Translations under genes and position numbers: made by a program | Shown here: positions 8,176-16,527 of the stretch, piece after piece | Numbering within the stretch: the first letter of the stretch is position 1 | Layout: every line of letters begins with the position of its first letter | Notes under the pieces: model-generated | Told to the model about the DNA's origin: nothing | The model's database searches: none | Seen by the model: the letters and a program-made list of their open reading frames with translations, nothing else | Origin: Paenibacillus amylolyticus | GTDB taxonomy: Bacteria > Bacillota > Bacilli > Paenibacillales > Paenibacillaceae | NCBI RefSeq assembly: GCF_001570725.1 | Contig: NZ_BCNV01000005.1 | Coordinates: 62,001-126,000 of the forward strand | Length of the DNA: 64,000 nucleotides | Direction of reading: 5' to 3'

Positions 8176-9135
8176 ATGCGTGTATTGGTTACAGGGGCGA
8201 CAGGCTTCATCGGAGGGGCGGTCGTTCGCGAACTGCTGGATGCCGGTCATCAAGTGGTTGGTCTTGCCCGTTCTGAAAAAGCCGGCAAACCGCTTACGGC
8301 ACTGGGTGCCCAGGTTCAAGTCGGTTCGATTGAGGATTTAGCAGGCTTGCGCAAAGTGGCTACTGCAGTAGACGGGGTCATTCATTTGGCCTTCTTCCAC
8401 AAGTTCTCGCATGCGAGCCTTCCAACTCGGCTTAGGGTTTTATTCGGAGGGAATCCTCGTCATGTAGTGATGCGATTTATGAAGGCTGCAATTGAGACGG
8501 ATAGGCGAGCCATCGAGACACTTGGCACCTCCTTACCCGCCGGTGACCGGGCGCTTGTCGTCGCGATGCCTACGATGACGCTTACTCCCGGCCGTCTCGG
8601 AACTGAGGCCAGCGCTGGGGATCCTCAATCGCAAGGTGGATTACGCATCATTTCAGAACATACCACCCTAGACTTGGCGAATCGTGGGATACGTTCCTCG
8701 ATTGTACGCCTCCCACCGATCGTACACGGTGAAGGCGATAAGACGGGCTTGTTCCCAAATCTGGTGAACATCGCTCGCAAGAAGGGGTTCTCCGCCTATA
8801 CAGGCTCCGGTAACAACCGTTGGCCATCCGTGCATCTACTGGATGCGGCGCGCCTTTTTAGACTCGCCTTAGAACAAGCTCCGGCAGGGTCCCGGTTTCA
8901 TGCAGTGAGCGAAGAGGGCATTCCATTTCAAGAGATCGCCACGGCTTTGGGCCTCCATTTGAACTTGCCGGTCCAAGGTATTGGGGTTGAAGAAGCAGGT
9001 AAACATTTCGGATGGCTTGCACCCTTCACGAAAACGGATAATCCGGCGTCCAGTGCGTTGACGCAGGAGCGTTTAGGATGGAAACCAGTACATCCTACCC
9101 TTTTAGATGATATTCGGAAGGGGTATTATTTCTAA
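8176..9135 (+). CDS. NAD(P)-dependent epimerase/dehydratase-type SDR protein
   Basis: An extended short-chain dehydrogenase/reductase of 319 aa. The N-terminal Rossmann motif is GATGFIGG (residues 7-14), followed by a typical nucleotide-binding pattern and the C-terminal substrate-binding half. The family covers nucleotide-sugar epimerases and carbonyl reductases. The canonical YxxxK catalytic pair is not obvious in the expected place, so this is more likely an atypical member of the family. AGGAAAGGGG precedes the ATG. It lies inside the SCC-like island after the AraC gene. Confidence 0.85.
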   Translation: MRVLVTGATGFIGGAVVRELLDAGHQVVGLARSEKAGKPLTALGAQVQVGSIEDLAGLRKVATAVDGVIHLAFFHKFSHASLPTRLRVLFGGNPRHVVMRFMKAAIETDRRAIETLGTSLPAGDRALVVAMPTMTLTPGRLGTEASAGDPQSQGGLRIISEHTTLDLANRGIRSSIVRLPPIVHGEGDKTGLFPNLVNIARKKGFSAYTGSGNNRWPSVHLLDAARLFRLALEQAPAGSRFHAVSEEGIPFQEIATALGLHLNLPVQGIGVEEAGKHFGWLAPFTKTDNPASSALTQERLGWKPVHPTLLDDIRKGYYF

Positions 9136-9257
9136 CTGTAAAGCTGGGAGGAAGCGAAGATCCGTTTGCACCAAAAGTACGGCAGGAAACTTGACCACGA
9201 CAAGCGTTGAATTTGTATGTCCCTTTCTGGCCGATGCCTTAATCGAGAAGATCGGTA

Positions 9258-9288
9258 TTGACTCTATAGCCACTATAGAGTTTAAAGG
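9258..9288 (+). promoter_or_regulatory. MerR-type promoter/operator upstream of the DUF2306 gene
   Basis: A perfect palindrome ACTCTATAG-CCA-CTATAGAGT (9261-9281) starts inside a TTGACT -35 hexamer (9258-9263). The dyad sits in the -35/-10 spacer, the arrangement used by MerR-family regulators with 19-20 bp spacers. The -10 is poor (TAAAGG at 9283, or TTTAAA at 9281). No merR gene is visible nearby. Confidence 0.6.
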
Positions 9289-9330
9289 GACAACAGCTTC
9301 ACGGTGCATCAACGGAGGAGGATAATTCAA

Positions 9331-9957
9331 ATGGGAATTAAGATGATTCGGGCACTCGTTCTCATTCTTGCATTTTCGATTGCCGGATACGCAATTGTTC
9401 AGTATGGCGTGCTTAAAGCTAGTGATGCAGGACTTGTCTCTTTCAAATTGCAAAAGCCGAATTTTGAACTCAAACCATGGATTTATGTACTATACATCCA
9501 TATTGTTACCGCGATATTTGCATTGATCATAGGACCCTTTCAACTATTTATGAAGCCAACGAATGATAGGAAACGTTGGCATCGCCTATTGGGGTATGGA
9601 TATGTTCTTTCGATTACAGTTAGTGGAATCGTGAGTGTGTATTTATCCCTTTTTGCCACGGGAGGTTGGATTGCCGGGCTTGGGTTCATGTCGCTCGATG
9701 TATTGTGGGTTGCGACGACGCTTATTGCAACGAGAAAAATTATGGCGAAAGACATCCAAGCTCATAAAGCATGGATGCTTCGCAGTTATGGGCTTACATT
9801 TGCAGCGGTCACGCTTCGAATCTGGTTAGCGCCGCTGAATCTTCTGCTTGGCGATTTCGAGGCGGCGTTTCGGGTTGTCGCTTGGGTTTGTTGGATTCCT
9901 AATCTGCTCGTCATAGAAGCTGTGATTTCCAGAATGAGGTTGCGGCAGCGGCAATGA
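9331..9957 (+). CDS. DUF2306 family integral membrane protein
   Basis: A 208-aa protein with about five membrane-spanning segments. Conserved DUF2306 features are visible: the HRLLGYGYV...SGIVS segment near residue 90 and AHKAWMLRSYGLTFAAVTLR near 145. No biochemical function is established for the family. GGAGGAGG (9314-9321) precedes the ATG at 9331, which is preferred over the upstream start at 9304. Upstream lies a MerR-type operator, and a stable hairpin follows at 9973. Confidence 0.85.
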   Translation: MGIKMIRALVLILAFSIAGYAIVQYGVLKASDAGLVSFKLQKPNFELKPWIYVLYIHIVTAIFALIIGPFQLFMKPTNDRKRWHRLLGYGYVLSITVSGIVSVYLSLFATGGWIAGLGFMSLDVLWVATTLIATRKIMAKDIQAHKAWMLRSYGLTFAAVTLRIWLAPLNLLLGDFEAAFRVVAWVCWIPNLLVIEAVISRMRLRQRQ

Positions 9958-9972
9958 TTCACAACTGCCAGC

Positions 9973-10005
9973 TACAGAAGGAACGCTAAATGCGCTCCTT
10001 CTGTA
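9973..10005. terminator. Stable hairpin after the DUF2306 gene
   Basis: TACAGAAGGA pairs with TCCTTCTGTA and the stem continues through CGC/GCG with one mismatch. There is no T-run, so it may act as a weak terminator or mRNA-stabilising stem. Confidence 0.5.
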
Positions 10006-10086
10006 CAATGAGAATTAATAGAATCAGTTCATGAGCTGGACAATCTTTTCAAGCTCCAACTTTCCATCCAAATAGCGGGAAATAAA

Positions 10087-10395
10087 TCATGGCCGTTTCT
10101 GTGCAGCACCGCTCAGCATCGGAATGGCAATCATAATTTCCAGGATCATTGTAACAATAGAGCCATCCAGGCCAAAATCTCCCCCCCGTAAGCCATGCCG
10201 CGCCGTTAGCCTTCACCGTAAACAACCCGGCCGCAGGGAGTCCGGACACAGGAATGCCAAGCGCACCTTCAAGTGCGTTCCAAGCAAAGTGCAGTCCTAT
10301 GGCGAACCACAAATTACGCTTCCACAAAAATGCAGCTCCGAGCAGAACCCCTGTTTCCAGGGTGATAGCAAGTGCAATCCAGCTGCCCCATAATT
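10087..10395 (-). pseudogene. CPBP-family intramembrane protease, truncated and frameshifted
   Basis: The minus strand encodes the C-terminal part of a CPBP (CaaX protease/bacteriocin-processing) membrane protein: LETGVLLGAAFLWKRNLWFA and GLHFAWNALEGALG, where LHFAWN is the conserved family motif. A run of seven G bases near 10184-10190 breaks the frame. Removing one base restores TGGDFGLDGSIVTMILEIMI to a stop at 10087. Upstream of about 10395 the frame meets a stop and the N-terminal half is missing. It is therefore both 5'-truncated and frameshifted, as expected for cargo of a decaying island. Confidence 0.72.
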
Positions 10396-10760
10396 TCTAT
10401 ATAGATTGAAGCATCAATCCACGAAACCGAAGATAATCGTACCCTGAGCAGCGGAGGGGGATTCCCTGCGACGCGACCGGGACGATCAATTATAAAATGG
10501 ATGAGTTTCTTGCTTTCTTCTTCCTCATTATTGAACGTCTTTTTGTAGGTGTTATGATATTCTAGGTGTTGTAATAAAAAGTTAAAATTCCTGTTATCTT
10601 TGTACTCAGCCATACATAACCTCACCCTCAATTTACCTTCAAGTTCGACATTCAATTCAATATGGCGTGAGCAACTATAGGTACGATAGCTGAACGGAAT
10701 CAGCAGATCGCTGTGTAGCAGTTCCTCTCGTTTTTTTTCGCCGATAACCCCGTTAAGCTA
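10396..10760 (-). other. Decayed unidentified reading frame
   Basis: The minus strand has an open frame from about 10740 to 10430 (containing MAEYKDNRNFNFLLQHLEYH and LIHFIID) without a convincing ribosome-binding site. I do not recognise it. It abuts the right att-like repeat and is probably a gene remnant. Confidence 0.3.
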
Positions 10761-10777
10761 AACCGTACCACAAGTAA
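10761..10777. repeat. Right att-like direct repeat
   Basis: Identical 17-bp copy of the rlmH 3' end at 6828-6844, but not in a coding context. Confidence 0.8.
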
Positions 10778-10842
10778 CAGCGGAATACTCTTGATAAAAA
10801 TAGAGATTACTCGAAAGAAAACAGAGTATCGTTCACCAATTA

Positions 10843-10877
10843 AAAGCCTCTATCCCGATTAGCGGAATAGAGGCTTT
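10843..10877 (-). terminator. Terminator for the GH120 gene
   Basis: AAAGCCTCTAT (10843-10853) and ATAGAGGCTTT (10867-10877) form a perfect 11-bp stem. Read on the minus strand it runs into TTTTAATT. Confidence 0.75.
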
Positions 10878-10927
10878 AAAGATGATAAAGACCAATCACC
10901 TAAAATGACTGGATCTTCAATCATACA

Positions 10928-12952
10928 CTAAATATCAAAATCAACATTACCCTTCTCGCTTAACTCAAACGGACCAGATGTAACTTCTGCATCGGGTCTC
11001 TTTGTTCCGAAAAAGTCGGAGTCAAAATGATATGGAGTGCTGTCCGGCTCCTCAAATTTCATGTTGGCGTGATACGTCTTTCCAAGCAGGTCCGTGGTAA
11101 TCAACAAGGCAGAGGCTCCTCGAAGCAATTCGGGATCATTGATCTGAATGTGCACCTTACCAAGCGCGGGATCAATCTCAACGTTTATGCCCTTCTGTGC
11201 AACTATCTTCGCATCGGATTCGTGAGTACCTGGAACCGCATGGTTGAGATATACATTTCCACCCATAGCTACAGGAAGTACGGCATTGCCTATAAAGAAA
11301 TCCTTCGCCGCATCGCCAAGCTCAAGAAGTTCCTCTTTGGTGTATTCCCACCATTTCTTATCTTTCACATCAGGATGTTGATCGTAGCCGCCAAGTCCAG
11401 CAGCATGCAGATAACATATGGAATTATCCGGAACCCCGTCCATGACCGTCTTCCCGTCCTCTCCAACTTCATCCCTTGGTTTAAGGGGAAGATGCTCAAA
11501 GAAGGTAATAGGAACAGGTTCTTTATTCGCATCGTTATCACCCAAGAAGATATTGTTGTAGTACCTGTCATCGCCCCCAGTGATATTGGAGTATCCCGCC
11601 ATGGCCGTCTCGTGAGGGAAGTGATATGGCGTAATACGCGTAATCTCGGAACGAACGACAAATCGGCCTGCGAACAAATTATGAGCAAATGCCCCGCCCT
11701 GAGCCATATTTCTGAAATTCATCGGAGAGAGAAATAGGTTGTGATCGACCATATACGGACCATGGCAAACCTCAACGAAGAGGTCTTCCGAAAGATTGTC
11801 AAAAAATACATTACGGCTGATGCGAGTGCCCTGTGCCTGCCAGTCCAGCCAAAGCGCACGGTAACAGCTATACATTATATTTTCGCTAATTTGAGTATCC
11901 AGTGAAGCATGCAGTTTAATTCCCGCAACTTCGGCACCGTGTCTGAGTCGTTTATGGTGAATATTATAAATACGGTTCTGATAAATGCGGCTGAAGACTG
12001 CTCCCATATGACCCACAATACCTGCCTGTTCACAATCATGAATTACATTACCTCGAACAATGTGACTGCCGATGTTATTCTTATGCCAGCCGGAGCGTAA
12101 TGCTCGTAAAATAACCTCCTGCTCGCGTTGAGTACCACCTTTACTATGCTTCTCCAAAGACTTGCTGTGACCTGTACCGATTTCGGTACCCAGGCTAATA
12201 CCAACGCATTTGGATTCACTGATGATATTGTTTTCAATAATCCAGCCCTTGCTCCAGTGAGGTCCAATCAAACCTTCCTGGTAGTCTGTAGGTGGCGCCC
12301 ATTGGGGGGAGGCCTGACGAAGAGTAAAACCGCTTACGGTGATGTAGTTCAGTCCCGGTTTCTCAGGCCAAAAACAATAAGGACGTACATTAATTTCTAC
12401 ATTTTCCGTACGAGGGTCTTTTCCACCAAAGTTGGCCCAGATTTTGGTTGTTGTAGAACCAACCTCGGCATACCATTTTAACAATGAATTTTTGGGATAC
12501 TTGGCTTCGGGCCAAACTTCAGGATTGTGAACGCTTTCAACACTATTGCACTCATATAATGATTTGCCATCCAAATAGACATCGCCGAGATGAACCGGGA
12601 AAGGCCCGTCAAACAACCAGTCTCCACTGAGCTCCACCTCAAAGGGATTACGAACGGAAAAGATAGAGTTGAGCACTTCTGTGCTCCAGACAAGGTCTCC
12701 TTCAGACTTCCAGTTGGTAATCCGCTCAGCTCCTGTAATCACGACTTCCCCGTCTCCTGCGGATCGATATACGATTCTATGCTCCGCTGTTCCTCCATTC
12801 GCCGGGTTAACCCATTCCCTGTATACTCCCGCATGAACAATAACGGTATCACCAGCCATGGCATGAGCCGCAGCGCGTGATATGGTACGAAGGGGTTGAT
12901 CGGCTGTTCCTTTTCCTTGATCATTCCCATGGTTGGATACATGATATTCCAT
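10928..12952 (-). CDS. Beta-xylosidase, glycoside hydrolase family 120 type
   Basis: A 674-aa right-handed parallel beta-helix enzyme. Many segments match what I recall of Thermoanaerobacterium XylC (GH120), which releases xylose from xylo-oligosaccharides: GDWL, LGDVYLDGKSLYE, WAPPTDYQEGLIGPHWSKGW, GSHIVRGNVIHDC and LWLDWQAQGTR. The proposed catalytic pair is Asp370 (WLDWQ, nucleophile) and Glu394 (VEVCHGP, acid/base). There is no signal peptide, so it is probably cytoplasmic and acts on imported oligosaccharides. AGAAGGAGAG precedes the ATG at 12952. It is monocistronic, with a terminator at 10843. The family call is from memory of motif order and not from a search. Confidence 0.85.
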   Translation of the reverse strand: MEYHVSNHGNDQGKGTADQPLRTISRAAAHAMAGDTVIVHAGVYREWVNPANGGTAEHRIVYRSAGDGEVVITGAERITNWKSEGDLVWSTEVLNSIFSVRNPFEVELSGDWLFDGPFPVHLGDVYLDGKSLYECNSVESVHNPEVWPEAKYPKNSLLKWYAEVGSTTTKIWANFGGKDPRTENVEINVRPYCFWPEKPGLNYITVSGFTLRQASPQWAPPTDYQEGLIGPHWSKGWIIENNIISESKCVGISLGTEIGTGHSKSLEKHSKGGTQREQEVILRALRSGWHKNNIGSHIVRGNVIHDCEQAGIVGHMGAVFSRIYQNRIYNIHHKRLRHGAEVAGIKLHASLDTQISENIMYSCYRALWLDWQAQGTRISRNVFFDNLSEDLFVEVCHGPYMVDHNLFLSPMNFRNMAQGGAFAHNLFAGRFVVRSEITRITPYHFPHETAMAGYSNITGGDDRYYNNIFLGDNDANKEPVPITFFEHLPLKPRDEVGEDGKTVMDGVPDNSICYLHAAGLGGYDQHPDVKDKKWWEYTKEELLELGDAAKDFFIGNAVLPVAMGGNVYLNHAVPGTHESDAKIVAQKGINVEIDPALGKVHIQINDPELLRGASALLITTDLLGKTYHANMKFEEPDSTPYHFDSDFFGTKRPDAEVTSGPFELSEKGNVDFDI

Positions 12953-13071
12953 AACAACTCTCCTTCTATTTAAAAATGTTTGTTGTATCTCGTTATTATA
13001 CTAGAAAATAAATGTATTGGGAGAGATAGGAAGTCAGGTGTCGGGCTAAAGGTATACTGATATAAGGTAAG

Positions 13072-13108
13072 CCACATCATTACCCTATGAGGTTGTGGTT
13101 TTTTTGTT
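13072..13108 (+). terminator. Terminator-like hairpin in the leader of the YxjG/ALDH operon
   Basis: AAGCCACATCAT pairs with ATGA...TGTGGTTT and runs into seven T residues. No plus-strand gene ends upstream, so it could be an attenuator in the leader of the following gene. A second, weaker AAAAGC/GCTTTT hairpin follows at 13131-13157. Confidence 0.55.
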
Positions 13109-13225
13109 TTTCGAAACTTTAGATATTGTTAAAAGCTATAACCAGCCATGCTTTTTTCATATAACAAGCATTCCTTTTCATCATGCTATACTCATTAGAC
13201 TAAAAAGTTAGAAGGAGAAATACTT

Positions 13226-14311
13226 ATGATACCATTTCGCAATGATCATGTAGGTAGCTTTCTACGTCCTGCAGATTTAAGTCAGGCACGTGAACAATAT
13301 AAATCAGGCAACATCACATATGAGGAATTAAGAGCTGTGGAAGATAAAGAGATTATTCGAATTATTGAAAAGCAGAAGGAGAATGGTGTATCTGCAGTTA
13401 CGGATGGTGAATTCCGCAGAAGCTGGTGGCATTTTGATTTTCTGGGTGGCTTGGATGGTGTAGAGTTGTATGAGCAAATAGACGGACCAAAATTCCACAA
13501 TATGCAAACGCGCAAGGGCGGGATTCGTGTTGTGGGTAAAGTTGATTTCTCGAGTCATCCCTTTGTTGAAGACTTCAAATTTTTGAAAAATCATGCAGGT
13601 GACGCAGTGGCGAAACAGACCATTCCAAGTCCCAACATGCTTCTATATCGATTGGAAAATGGCGCTAATATCTATACGGACCGAGAGCAATTCCTTCAGG
13701 ATACGATTGCGGCGTATCAAAAAGCCATTCAAGCCTTCTATGTTGCGGGATGTCGATACCTGCAATTAGATGATACCGCTTGGGCAGACCTATTCTCAGA
13801 CGCTGGTCACGATAAGCTGCGTGCTAAAGGTCTGGAACCGGCGGAAGAGTTGAAAACGATGCAGCGAATGATTAATGAATCCTTGGCTCACAAACCGGCA
13901 GATTTAGTTGTGACGATGCATATTTGTCGAGGTAACTATAAATCAAATTATTTCTCAACGGGTGGTTACGAGTACGCTTCGGAAGTTATCTTTGGTGGCT
14001 TAGACGTAGATGGTTTATTCCTAGAGTTTGATGATGAGCGCTCAGGTGGCTTCGAGCCTTTACAATATGTGAATCGAAACGATTTGAAAATCGTGCTTGG
14101 TTTACTTACTTCGAAAACAGGCGAGTTAGAGGATAAAGAACAGATTAAAGCTCGGATTGCAGAGGCGGCAACCTATGTACCACTTGAGCAACTTTGTTTG
14201 AGCCCACAATGCGGCTTTTCTTCCACGGAAGAAGGCAATATTTTAACAGAAGAACAACAATGGCGTAAACTTCGTTATGTGAAGGAAATTGCAGAAGAAG
14301 TTTGGAATTAA
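13226..14311 (+). CDS. YxjG/YxjH-type cobalamin-independent methionine synthase-like protein
   Basis: A 361-aa protein of the MetE C-terminal-domain family (5-methyltetrahydropteroyltriglutamate-homocysteine methyltransferase-like, as Bacillus YxjG/YxjH). Zinc-ligand motifs are visible: MHICRGN near residue 233 (His and Cys) and LSPQCGFSS near 327 (Cys). The N-terminal extension of full MetE is absent, as in the YxjG class. GAAGGAG precedes the ATG. It is followed after 27 bp by an aldehyde dehydrogenase, which suggests a small operon whose methyl-acceptor substrate is not obvious. A paralogue lies at 38194. Confidence 0.85.
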   Translation: MIPFRNDHVGSFLRPADLSQAREQYKSGNITYEELRAVEDKEIIRIIEKQKENGVSAVTDGEFRRSWWHFDFLGGLDGVELYEQIDGPKFHNMQTRKGGIRVVGKVDFSSHPFVEDFKFLKNHAGDAVAKQTIPSPNMLLYRLENGANIYTDREQFLQDTIAAYQKAIQAFYVAGCRYLQLDDTAWADLFSDAGHDKLRAKGLEPAEELKTMQRMINESLAHKPADLVVTMHICRGNYKSNYFSTGGYEYASEVIFGGLDVDGLFLEFDDERSGGFEPLQYVNRNDLKIVLGLLTSKTGELEDKEQIKARIAEAATYVPLEQLCLSPQCGFSSTEEGNILTEEQQWRKLRYVKEIAEEVWN

Positions 14312-14338
14312 TCCATCTAAATAACGGAGGGATGCAAA

Positions 14339-15829
14339 ATGACGACGCAAGCAGACCAAGAGACAGTTATCGTTGAAGCGTTCATTAATGGTCAAAATGT
14401 AAAATCCCTTTCGCAGTTAGCAAAAGAAAATCCGGCCAACCCAACCGAGATTGTAGGCTATTTCCCTGTCACTACGAAAGAACAAGCGGCCACCGCAATT
14501 GAAGCGGCAGCAGTGGCTTTTAAAACCTGGAAGCAAACCTCCATTGATGAACGCATTATCATGATGCGCAAGGCGATCGAGAAGATTAGAGCAGCTGAGA
14601 ATGAAATCGTGCATTTGCTGTCCAGAGAGCATGGCAAGCCCCTCTATGATGCACATGGTGAAATTTATGTTTCGTTAATGTGGATGGAGTTTGCTTGTAA
14701 TGAAGTTACATCGGCTCTACAGGAAGAGATCCAAACGCATGAGAATGGTAAAACGATTCTTTCCTACGATCCCATTGGTGTGGTAGCAGCGATTTGTCCA
14801 TGGAACTATCCCATTGCGTTGTCTACGATTAAGATTGCTCCTGCCCTACTTGCGGGCAACACGATTGTGCTTAAGCCCAGTCCATACGCGCCGCTGGCGG
14901 CAGCGAAGGTGGCTGAGATTATTGCGAGTGAGTTCCCGGCTGGTGTAATCAATGTCGTTCATGGTGATGCGGATGTGGGCGTTGAACTGACTACGAATCC
15001 TCATGTTACGAAGATCGCTTTTACAGGTGGAACCGCGACTGCTAAGCATATTATTAAAGCAGCTTCGGAAACGATTAAGGATATGACGCTTGAGCTTGGT
15101 GGCAATGATGCGGCGATCTTCTTGGAAAGCTTTGATGTTCATGATGAGCGAGCGATGCGCCGGATTGTCATTTCTAATTTTTTGACAACAGGACAGATCT
15201 GTATGATCGCCAAACGTGTATATGTACACCGTTCCATTTATGATGCGTTTGTGGAAAAATATATAGAAGCGGCAAATCGCTGGATTCGAATTGGTGATCC
15301 TTTTGATACAAATACGACGGTAGGCCCGGTTAATAATCTGAAACAGAAGGATTATGTGCTTGGTTTGGTGGAAGATGCGCAAAAGCGCGGGGCTAAGGTC
15401 ATTCCTCTTGGGCAAATTCTGGATCAGAAGCTGTTTGACCAAGGTTACTTCTTACAACCTACGCTTGTTTTGGGTTGCGATGTTCATGATCCGATTGTGG
15501 TGGAGGAACAGTTTGGTCCGACGGTTCCGATTCTGCCATTTGACGATGAAGAACAGGTTATTCATCTACACAATGAGAGCATATATGGATTGACGAGTTC
15601 GGTGTGGGGCAAAGAAGAGGATGCCATCTCCGTCGCACGTCAACTCGAAGCTGGAACGACCATGATCAATACCGCTGCTGTGCAGGGACTCGACGTTCGG
15701 TTCCCATTCGGCGGCTTCAAGCAATCGGGTATTGGCCGTGAATACGGCGCGGAAGGGATCCGCACGTATACCGAAAAACATGTCATCAACGTTCCGAAGA
15801 CATTGGATCTTCCTTATATACCAGAATAA
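14339..15829 (+). CDS. NAD(P)-dependent aldehyde dehydrogenase
   Basis: A full-length ALDH-superfamily enzyme of 496 aa that oxidises an aldehyde to an acid. The catalytic Cys288 (GQICMIAKR) and general-base Glu252 (LELGGND) are in place, with the cofactor-binding FTGGTATAK segment near 227-235. The closest look is to succinate-semialdehyde/glycine-betaine-aldehyde-type enzymes; the exact substrate cannot be told. CGGAGGG precedes the ATG. It is the second gene of the operon with the YxjG-like methyltransferase, and a 9-bp hairpin follows at 15931. Confidence 0.88.
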   Translation: MTTQADQETVIVEAFINGQNVKSLSQLAKENPANPTEIVGYFPVTTKEQAATAIEAAAVAFKTWKQTSIDERIIMMRKAIEKIRAAENEIVHLLSREHGKPLYDAHGEIYVSLMWMEFACNEVTSALQEEIQTHENGKTILSYDPIGVVAAICPWNYPIALSTIKIAPALLAGNTIVLKPSPYAPLAAAKVAEIIASEFPAGVINVVHGDADVGVELTTNPHVTKIAFTGGTATAKHIIKAASETIKDMTLELGGNDAAIFLESFDVHDERAMRRIVISNFLTTGQICMIAKRVYVHRSIYDAFVEKYIEAANRWIRIGDPFDTNTTVGPVNNLKQKDYVLGLVEDAQKRGAKVIPLGQILDQKLFDQGYFLQPTLVLGCDVHDPIVVEEQFGPTVPILPFDDEEQVIHLHNESIYGLTSSVWGKEEDAISVARQLEAGTTMINTAAVQGLDVRFPFGGFKQSGIGREYGAEGIRTYTEKHVINVPKTLDLPYIPE

Positions 15830-15930
15830 ATTTTATATCAGACCATTTCGTATCGTAAAGGGAATGTACATGTGAAATGGAAGGCGGGCTTTAACTTAGC
15901 TCTGGTAGCAATCAAAATAAGAAATAAAGA

Positions 15931-15957
15931 AGCCACTCCATTTTGGAGTGGCTTTGT
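15931..15957. terminator. Bidirectional hairpin between ALDH and HEAT genes
   Basis: AGCCACTCC (15931-15939) and GGAGTGGCT (15945-15953) form a perfect stem with a 5-base loop. The T-run is short in the plus direction, and AAAG/CTTT flanks it in both directions. Confidence 0.65.
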
Positions 15958-15983
15958 ACTTATCTATTATACGGGACCGGCGG

Positions 15984-16436
15984 CTATCTTCTGCCTAGTG
16001 TCTCCCAAATTCCATGGAGCCAGGAGTCGAACTCAGCATCTTTGTCGCCCTCGTAAGTATCATAGAGATCCAAACGTGTCTTTTGCAGTTTTTCCTTAAA
16101 TTCCTCAAATGTGTGACCTTCAGGAAGGCTTTTTTTGATCCGTAGCAAAATTTTGTTAGTACCTTTAAACAGCTCGCTTTTGTTTTTGGCAGGCATTTGT
16201 ACATCTTCATCCAACTGCTTGAGCTTTTGATATGCGGCTTCGCGCACTTGAAACACTTGATCATTTTTCAAAACTTGCTGCAGTAACTTAACGGTTGGTT
16301 CTGTGTCCCAGTTCCCCAATTCATTCACCGCATTTAGTCTGTCTCTCCAGCTTGACGTCCGATTAGCCGCTCGTTTGAGCTCTTCAAAGTTTTCCGGTAG
16401 TTCGTTCACTGCTCCAGTATCATGGTTGTTCGTCAA
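15984..16436 (-). CDS. HEAT-repeat protein
   Basis: A 150-aa, highly charged helical protein. Residues about 17-75 carry two HEAT-like helical hairpins (WRDRLNAVNELGNW, then QVREAAYQKLKQL). The C-terminal half is a separate helical segment of unknown type. The TTG start at 16436 is supported by AAGGAGA upstream. It lies 91 bp downstream of a YndJ-like gene on the same strand. No catalytic motif is visible, so a protein-binding role is only likely by family. Confidence 0.75.
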   Translation of the reverse strand: MTNNHDTGAVNELPENFEELKRAANRTSSWRDRLNAVNELGNWDTEPTVKLLQQVLKNDQVFQVREAAYQKLKQLDEDVQMPAKNKSELFKGTNKILLRIKKSLPEGHTFEEFKEKLQKTRLDLYDTYEGDKDAEFDSWLHGIWETLGRR

Positions 16437-16527
16437 AATTCAATCTCCTTAATCATCGCCATCTCGGCAGAATGATGAATGTTATTTATGTGATCACTAT
16501 TATAGCACGAACCTGACTAAACTACTC

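Larger units (their letters stand above)
6828..10777. mobile_element. SCC-like island at the 3' end of rlmH (no recombinase seen)
   Basis: A 3.9-kb segment bounded by a perfect 17-bp direct repeat of AACCGTACCACAAGTAA, one copy forming the PYHK-stop end of rlmH (6828-6844), the other free-standing at 10761-10777. This position matches the core of the staphylococcal SCC attachment site (end of orfX, ...YHK stop). The cargo is an AraC regulator, an SDR enzyme, a DUF2306 membrane protein, a broken CPBP protease and an unidentified decayed frame. No ccr or other site-specific recombinase is present, so it would be a remnant or a non-autonomous element. The repeat and its position are seen directly; the mobility is inferred. 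Confidence 0.7.

Noticed and set aside
11027..11737. 236-aa open frame antisense to the GH120 gene
   Set aside because: No ribosome-binding site and no recognisable domain; the GH120 reading is strongly supported.
12953..13225. S-box or T-box riboswitch before the YxjG-like gene
   Set aside because: Looked for because Bacillus yxjG genes are S-box controlled, but no T-box AGGGTGG signature nor S-box core is present.
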